Positions 56,501 to 64,000 of a stretch of DNA of 64,000 bases are shown here, piece after piece. The stretch lies in assembly GCA_943735955.1 (NCBI GenBank), contig OX030966.1, positions 3,873,476 to 3,937,475 on the forward strand, in the 5' to 3' direction. The translations under genes and the position numbers were made by a program. The stretch's first letter is position 1; each line of letters opens with the position of its first letter. The stretch comes from Piscicola geometra. Taxonomy: Eukaryota; Annelida; Clitellata; Hirudinida; Piscicolidae. Below the pieces are notes generated by a model. It did no database searches and was not told the origin of the DNA. It saw nothing but the letters and a program-made list of their open reading frames with translations.

Positions 56501-59500
56501 GTTTAAAATGTTTTTCCATAAAACTTCAACCACTCCACAATCGCCACCACCATGCCTCAACAACCATCACTTCACCATGAACCATTCCCATGCCATCTCA
56601 TGCATCACTACACCATGCCATTCCCATGCCATCCCATGCACCCCACCACACCGCCCACACCACATCACAAAGAGGATAATTGGGACGTTTGTGAGAACAC
56701 TGACTGCAGCAGTGGCCAGTGCTTCGGCGGCCTCGATGGCAGCGTCAGATGCGCCTGTGCCAACGACCTTCTCACCGACGTCTTCCTACAATGCCCCAGT
56801 CAGTACCGTATTATCTCTTTTTTCTATTTAAATCGCCTGTTTTTCCGATTTCGATGTAACTATTTTTTACTATAAATATCATTAATTTGTATTGAGAAAA
56901 AAAATAGTTAAAATTGACTTAAATAACAAAAAAAATTTCTTGTCATTCCATTTAAAGTATTTAAATTATAAAAAATGAAATCTATCAAAGCAATCAATCA
57001 ACACGCAAGGCAAGTTGAGCTGCGCCAACTACCCGTTGTGCCATCATTGCCGCATCAACAACGATTACAGCATTGACTGCAGTTGTCGCTCTGGCTTTGA
57101 ACTTGATAAAAAAACTATGGAATGCGTCGGTGTGTGGGTGTTTGTGTGTGTGTGTGTGGGTGTGTTTGTGTGTGTGTGTTTGTGTGTGTGTTTGTGTGTG
57201 TGTGTGTATTTGTGTGTTTGTGTGCGTATGTGTGTGTGTGTGTGTGTGTGTGTATTTGTGTGTTTGTGTGTGTGTGTTTGTGTATCGACAAATTGTAAAC
57301 TAAAATATATACCAGGCAACGGAAGTATGTGGAACAATTGTAGAAATAACAATAAAAATTTAATAAACTAAAAAGCTAAAAAAATCAAAAATGAATTTAA
57401 TTCAAAACCCTAAGCACCCTCACAACACAGACATAGACGAATGTCAGGTGATGACGAACTGCTCAAGATGCTACAACTACATAGGCACCTTCTACTGCTT
57501 CTGTCCGGAAAACTGCAGCTTTGCCAACTTTTGCACGCTTAAAAATATTCAAACAAACTGCTCTGACTTCTTCTCGCAACATCAACAACACAACTGCCAC
57601 TGTTCGTTTCTTCAAACCTATCTATGCATTCATGAATACATGGTCTGATGGATGAATGGATGGATGGATGGGTGGATGGATTGATAAATGCATGGGTGCA
57701 TGCATTCTGGTGAACAATTCATCGCATTTTCGTTTGCGCTACAGCTCCAAACCTTTCTCAGACACTGTTATTGTGCCAGTGTTGATGGTTACCACTTTGA
57801 TGCACAATTAAGACTGTCATATTGCGCATCATATGTAAATATTTGCCTGCACGCAGACTGTGAGCCGACAAGCACTGGTCTGGTGATACTGGAGGCTCAG
57901 CACTCAAACACCATCTACATGGACGCGTCTGCTTCGGTCTTCACGCTGCACGCCGATGGCTTGCCACTGAAAACGTCCCCTGGAAATATCTCGTCTCTCT
58001 TTACATGGATGGTGTGTGTGTTTGTGTGTGTTTGTGTGTGTGTTTGTGTGCGTATGTGTGGTATAAAGACAATCTAAATTTTTCCTCCCCACAGTTTGAA
58101 CCTGTTAAGATAAGCATTAACACGACCTACCAGATAAACTTCAATAAAGCTGCTATTTTCGGGCAAAGAAATAATGTGACTGTTGAAATTTCATGGGTCC
58201 GTTATTTACACCTATCTCCACAACTATATTTATATTTATATATTATATTTATCTCTCTAAATCACTCTCCATTTAAAAAAAATCATTCTTTGATCACACA
58301 GGCAAATGTCAAATCGAATATATACAACCTCATACTGCAAAACTTCAGCATGGACGTGCAATTCACAGATCCCTTCTATTCTGCGTACTGTTCGTTTTGA
58401 GCGTTCTTCCGTTTCTTCTCTAAAAGTCTCCTCAAAAACAAAAGCACCATCCATTAAGACTCGATTTATATTTTCATTTTTAGATATCGAGGATGGCTTG
58501 ACGCGGACGCATTGTCTGAATATATCGACTCAAGTGTCAGGCTCCGAGGTGACGACTAATGTCCTTGTGAGATGGTTCTGCACCAGAAGCCCACAACTTC
58601 CCAAGACTCTTCAAAGTGCCGTGCTTTTGAAATCTTTGTCGAAAAATTATTAAAAGTTGTCAAATATAAAAGGATTTACACATAAATTCAGTTTGTATTC
58701 GTTTTAGGATCTTTTTAGCAAAATATATACATTTATTTTTAAGTTCGGCTCAATTTTAGCTCTTTATTTTAGATCTTCATTAAATATTCTTTTGATACCC
58801 TCATTAAAAGTATTTATTGAAGACTTTAATTGGTTTTAATTTAAAGTGCATTTAACTTAAGCATCCCGGTATATCCCATCCAAAGGCATAAGCCCCTGCT
58901 TGAAGAACAAGCTGTTGGAGCTGCGTCCTTCTTCCGACAACAAGATACTTGAGTTCAACGAGACAGACCTGCTGATGGAAGAGGGCGTTTCTTTCTGGTA
59001 CTACTACTTTCACGTGCAAGTCACTCACCACAACTTCTTCTCGACCGCCACAAAAGCCTTCCTCTACCGTCGCAAGAACAAGAATGTTACTCTGGTGTGC
59101 CAGAAAAACTGCAAAAAAAGGGGCGCTAGCATGTTCAATGACTTGAAAATAGTGGTAAGGCGCAATTTTTTTTCTCCATAAATACTTTTCTCGCAAAAGC
59201 CATACAACAGCAACGAGATGGTGATCGTAACCCGATCTTGCTGACAGGTTAAATGTCCTTCATGCACCAATATGATATACAAGTGGAGCATTGAGGGCGA
59301 CCCACATCAACACTTTGCGAGGACCAAGTCCGTCGACGTTCATTCCGGCATCCTGAAGAGATATGCAGACTCTAATTTGACCGTCAAAGTTTTGAGTAAT
59401 TGAATTTTTAAATGACTAAAAACGCTTTCAACTAACAAACTATTCAATAATATGTTATATACGAATCTCACGCTTCACTTTCACTCACTAAATGATCACA

Positions 59501-62500
59501 CTAAACGATTAAACCTACCTGCAAACAAAACCAACAAAAATTAAGTTTCGTTTCTCACTGAGCGACGAAGCATGGAGCTGGATTACACGACTTACATCAG
59601 AAACGCCTCCCGACTATGCAGCATCGCACCGACCGAAGGATACGCCTTTGATACCCAGTAAGCACGCCCTTTCAACTCGCCATTTCAACTCGACATTTAC
59701 ACTTATTCACATTTGAAATTTGAAGAATAACAGAAATGCAATAACCTGATTTACATTGTCCTTGCCAGCTTTAATCTCACTTGTACGGTGGCAAAGGGAG
59801 TGTACAAGGTCACCAGCAACTTTTGTCGCCTCGACTTTCAACCAGGTTCAGCGCGACTTTATAAAGTTGTGTTCAGTATTTAAATTTCATAAACTTTTAT
59901 TATTGGTTTTACAATCAAATAAACTATGAATAATCATGATACTTTAATAAAAATAATTATTTCATCAAAAAATATTCGTTTAAAAAGTTTAAAACAGTGA
60001 TTAAAATATATGATAATAATAATAACGACGAGCATTCTTATAGTGGCGTACAACCCGAACAAGCTTCGAGACCACTTAGGCTGCATATTCTCTGGGACCT
60101 CAAAACGAAATTGATAACACTTGCATTGCAGGCGGCTTTCTGAAGTACCAGGGCGAAATGAAGCACACCGTGCAACCGCTGATATTCGGCTGCGGCGACA
60201 CCTACGACTTTTATCGCGTTTGTGTCTACGTCAATTCAGAAGATGCTCAGAATGTCATAGAGCCCGTTGCCATCAAGGTGTCACATGTGTATCTCTTGCA
60301 TGCTCTTTCGTTTTCTTTCGTGTTTCCGTTTTGCAACTATGATTTTGAGTTATCCTCATTTTTTAATTCTCAAATATAAAATAACTTAAATGAAAAATTA
60401 AGTGGTAAAACTCATGCCGGATTGATGCTTATACCATAGGTACATCCCAGCTACACGTACGTGCCGAACTTTCAATTTCTCGACCGCGCCAAACAAAGCA
60501 ATCTTCTGACGCTGAACTACATCAGCAACGCCATTGAATACTTCAACTCTGACAAGTCGACAGAGCATCTGGACGTTCTACTCAAAGCGAAGGTTTCTTG
60601 TAGAAACAATCGAATAGAATAGAATGTTTCATGAAATAAAATGAATTGCATTTTCAGTAAATACAATGCACTGCAGTTCTATTAAACAAAATGCACTGCA
60701 GTTCTATGAAATACAATGCACTGCTGTTCGATGAAATACAATGCAATAAAATGAATTGTATGCGATACAATAGAATAATATAGAGTATACAACTATGAAA
60801 ATGTAAACTTTATATGTCAATTATAGATTAATTGAAAATCATAATTAATCTCAAAATAATGAAAGCTTATAGTGGCTTCAAAACTCTTTGAATTGAAGCA
60901 TCTTGAACTATGCGTGAATGCACTTCAAAATGATAACTCTGCAACACTTGCACCACAGCACAGAGATGTGATCTTGGGTTTCTTGATGGAGAAGTGGAAA
61001 GCATACGATTCCATACTAATGTCTAATGAAATCATCAAGATGATCGACAAGCTCTTCCTCCAGCCCACCGAACTGAACCCCTACCTCGCTGTAGAGAGCA
61101 TCAACTTCAAGGAGATGGTGGACATCTACAAGAATTGGAATGCCACTTCCAGTCATCTGGTAAGGAGAGAAATCGAATACGCTTTCGAGTAAGAACAATT
61201 TTTTACAAAAATTTTTCTGCAAATTCTTGTTTTTATTTATTAGAACAGTTTTGAGCTTTGAGTTTATGCTTTGTGATATTTTTTATAGTGAAGAATTTGA
61301 ATTTTAAAAAATTACTTCAAGAATGTTGGCTAGAATTTTGTCATCTCTTCTCTATTCCGGATACTTGCATCCAAACAAAGACGAGCAAAAAGTGAGTGGT
61401 CGAAAAACTCACTTTAAACTAAAAGATTTTAAATCAATTTTTTTCAGAGTTTAAATTTTTCGAAAAAAAAATTCTCTTGCTGCATGAGAGCTAGTTCACC
61501 TTTTCTTCCACACGACAGACCAAAGATCTTATAAACTACATTCTCGACAACCTCAACTACTACGGTTCAGTCTTGTCAGAATTCCTTCCCCAGAACGACC
61601 ATACCACGCAGCAAAACCTCGTTTTCACGTTCGCCATTCAGAAAATATTAGTGAATTCGTCGCAATCGGACTTTGAATTTCATTTGAAAAACAGCGAAAC
61701 CTATAACATTTCTATACCCAAGAGTGTCCTGGCTAGATTGAATATAAGTGATGAGTTGATTGTTCAGGTGAAGGCTTATAGTTTCTTTCCGTATAATAAT
61801 ATGAATATTAGTATAATAAACAAATAAATAACTCTAACTAAATCAATTATATTATAAAAAGATTAAATTTTAACTTAAAATTACGCAAAAACTTGAAAAT
61901 TGCAATTCACAACAGCTCGTCGTCTTCCCCTACAACCCTCTGACGCAAGACAACACCTCCTTCTTCATTCCTACCGTCAGCATTTCGCTCACTTCCCGTC
62001 AAGGACACATTCCGCTCCACAGCTTTTTGCAGCCAGTCACGGTGGTGTATGATGTGTAAACTATACATTATAAGTTGTAATTTATAACACTCTAACATAT
62101 CGTTCTTCATCCGACGTTCCAAAATACACCCTTTTCTTCTATGCATTCTTTGTGTACTTTTATCTACAGCACACTTTTTTATGAATTCTAATACCCTGCC
62201 TCACCCAGGCACTCTCAACGCACGCAACCTTCACCACCACGATGTTCCACCACCAGATCACCATTCCGAGCCTTGCGGGCGGTCACTGGCTGAAGTTTGA
62301 GCCGCTTCAAAAGTTGTCGAATGAAACGATCCACGTACAACTACCCTCCTCCCATTTCGAGAACACCCTCTACAAATTTCGACTCCACGTGCGTCTCGAA
62401 ATGCTGAAGAACGAAAAGGAGCGGGTGACTGGCTTCTTCAGCGTGGCAGTCTGCAACGCCACCGTTGAGGAAATCGTCTCATCGAGAGGCACCGAGCGAT

Positions 62501-64000
62501 TCGCGCAGCTTTGTTACGAACTTATCTACAAAAGCGTCGTGTAGGTATTCTTGCGCGGTTTGTCAATAGACTTCACAGCACCTCGCTGATGAATTTTATT
62601 GGAATGAAAAAAAATTAAATTCTATTTACAATTTAACAAATTAAAGTTACTCAATCTCAACTAGATTTTTTGGATCTAAAGACCTAGACCTGATTCTGAC
62701 TCTACCGTCCCTCTTCACGACCAAAGAATCGGTGCTAGCGATGCAATTCACATCACAAACGGACGTGAAGCTTTCGATAACACTCAAGATGAAGCAATTG
62801 TCGTGTCAGTACTGGTACAGTTCTGAAGAGAGAATGAATTTGAGCAGGGATCCTAAGAAAGCCAGTTATGGATGCGCCGTGAGTTATTGCTTTGTATGAA
62901 TGGGATGAAATTTCAAGGCAGTAGACTTTTTAAATTTAATCTTTTATATTTATTTTTAAAAATTTGACATTATTTTTATTGTGCCTTTTATCGTTAATTC
63001 TCTCTGCCACCATTACAACTAGCACCAACATTACAACTAACACACCCATTGTTCTCACAACCACTCTCCTTACACCCACTCCAAGGTATCTCCCGAGAGC
63101 ACTGACAACAACAACCTAGTGTGCAAGTGCTACCACCTATCCACCTTCTCGGAGGGCCTGGAAGTCGTGAGAACAAAAATCATCTACTCGCTCACTTCGG
63201 TTTTCATCCACAATAGCTCAGTCATCGGTCTAGCAACGGTCTTTATCCTCTGGCTTTTCTACTTGCTCGTCAGTTTCTACGCCATGTACGCAGACCACAA
63301 GAACCAAGTGATGGTCCGTTGATTTGTTAAAAGTTTTACTCACGCATCTGAATTTGAGGAAAGAGCGCTATAGAAATCTATTTGATTGATCTGACGCAGC
63401 AAAGCTATGTCGTTGCCAACTATTCATTCAGATTCATTTATCCCAGCCATAGATGAATTATGAATTATGCATTATGAATGCATTCACTCTTGCAGGCGTA
63501 CCCAGTAGACCTGGCAGACAACTATCCGTGGTGTCAGTACGTCTACTTGGTGTCAGTCGTGACGGGCAAAAGACCAGACGCCGGCTGCGAAAGAGGTGCT
63601 TTCATCATGCTGCAAGGTGAGATCTCAAATGAATCTATATTAAACATTTTTTTATTTGTTTCTAATTTGTGAATTCGGATTTATTTAAAATGAAAAGAAT
63701 CTATTATGCAAGTTTTTAGCAAAGGAAATTTTATTTGTTGAATCTTTTTTTAATCGTTTTTAGCATTACAAAATATGTGTGCATTCTACCCATTAAATAA
63801 TCACATTAAAACAATATTTTACAAAAATATTTTATAAAAATTCAATATCGTTTAAACATACCACGTTTTAACAACACGCAGGCAGTTTGGGCAGGAGTCT
63901 GTCGCACAAACTGACGTGTAACTTGTTCAAGACGTTGCAGAGAGGGGACCAGAACTTCTTCATCATCAGGACCGAAACGTACTTGGGCGCTATAACCAGC
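53582..64000 (+). CDS. Polycystin-1-like receptor: Cys-rich/EGF modules, REJ-like region, GAIN/GPS, TM1 and PLAT (partial)
   Basis: Exons: 53582-53719 ([20 protein letters not shown]), about 53865-54028, 56154-56271 ([20 protein letters not shown], a calcium-binding EGF signature), about 56672-56799 ([20 protein letters not shown]), about 57012-57130, 57410-57600 ([20 protein letters not shown]) and 57840-58010. REJ-like segments run from 58095 to 60280 and a long helical/GAIN-like region follows (about 60440-62880). The GPS is [14 protein letters not shown] (about 63118-63160), followed by TM1 ([20 protein letters not shown]). The PLAT domain begins [20 protein letters not shown] and continues [20 protein letters not shown] to the window end. 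GPS-TM-PLAT order is specific to the PKD1 family. EGF-like modules are seen where PKD domains sit in vertebrate PKD1. The 5' start and the 3' channel part are not in view. Confidence 0.85.
54040..56055. repeat. 2-kb (ATTC)-based minisatellite in polycystin-like intron
   Basis: First part (about 54060-54690): 12-base units atccattcattc. Second part (about 54700-56050): 15-base units atcatttatttattc. Rare variants (atcg, atcc, attaat) punctuate it. Because both periods are multiples of three and no unit holds a stop in two frames, an open frame of almost 700 codons crosses it. Confidence 0.96.
57133..57290. repeat. (GT)n tract starting at an exon donor
   Basis: The EGF-like exon ends GAATGCGTCG| and the intron begins gtgtgtgggtgtttgtgtgt, running for about 150 bases. 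Confidence 0.88.
58012..58060. repeat. Second (GT)n tract starting at an exon donor
   Basis: The exon ending TTTACATGGATG| is followed at once by gtgtgtgtgtttgtgtgtgt. The intron is under 100 bases and the next exon opens with [10 protein letters not shown]. Confidence 0.85.
60010..60110 (+). repeat. Dispersed repeat copy 2
   Basis: gataataataataacgacga, then ttatagtggcgtacaacccg aacaagcttcgagaccactt agg. Homologous and same orientation (plus) as 48960-49075. Here it ends about 20 bases before the exon [20 protein letters not shown]. Confidence 0.55.
60650..60745. repeat. ATACAATGCACTGCAGTTCT tandem
   Basis: Three to four copies of about 28 bases (aaatacaatgcactgcagtt ctattaa) in an intron of the polycystin-like gene. 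Confidence 0.8.
63340..63400 (+). mobile_element. SINE 3'-tail fragment
   Basis: actcacgcatctgaatttga then ggaaagagcgctatagaaat then ctatttgattgat. It shares the 'agcgctata.aaat...ttgattgat' end with 19060-19135 and with the reverse complement of 11612-11655. Intronic. Confidence 0.45.

Overview
The window reads as nuclear DNA of an invertebrate animal, most likely a spiralian (annelid-, leech- or mollusc-like). The evidence is the AT-rich sequence, short GT-AG introns packed with microsatellites, tRNA-derived SINE pieces, and animal orthologues including a NIT-type guanylate cyclase, a class described in marine annelids. The lineage is an inference; no barcode gene is present. I assembled gene models by hand from splice sites, reading phase and remembered family sequences. 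Terminal exons and named motifs are firm; some internal boundaries are approximate.

Layout. 1-1084 (+): 3' end of an unrecognised coiled-coil gene. Eight co-oriented genes then follow on the minus strand: ASZ1/GASZ (1553-4575, piRNA/nuage), SGF29 (5165-9203, SAGA histone reader), CHMP6 (9666-11510, ESCRT-III), ASPP (12134-18205, p53/PP1 partner), tweety/TTYH (20863-29760, membrane protein), a PTB-domain adaptor rich in tyrosine motifs (30558-35011), MCM10 (37073-about 44838, DNA replication) and a NIT-domain guanylate cyclase (45279-50584). A roughly 3 kb AT-rich gap separates the cyclase from a divergent plus-strand polycystin-1-like receptor (about 53.58 kb to beyond the window) with EGF-like, REJ-like, GAIN/GPS, transmembrane and PLAT parts. 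A weak candidate for a tiny membrane protein lies at 19318-19843 (-).

The genes have unrelated jobs and no operon logic is evident, although several intergenic gaps are only 0.5-0.8 kb. Much of the sequence is simple repeat: (GAT)n, (GT)n, (AGT)n, (ACTC)n, (GATA)n, and minisatellites of about 11, 12, 14, 15, 20, 24, 28 and 56 bp. Most sit in introns, often touching splice sites, but some are translated: Asp/Asn runs in ASPP and MCM10 and an 8-residue repeat in MCM10.

The most unusual structures are a nearly perfect 74-bp inverted repeat bracketing a 59-nt TTYH exon, a 19-nt MCM10 microexon, a shortened ankyrin region in ASZ1, and the multi-tyrosine PTB adaptor. I found no prokaryotic operon, CRISPR array or obvious viral gene.
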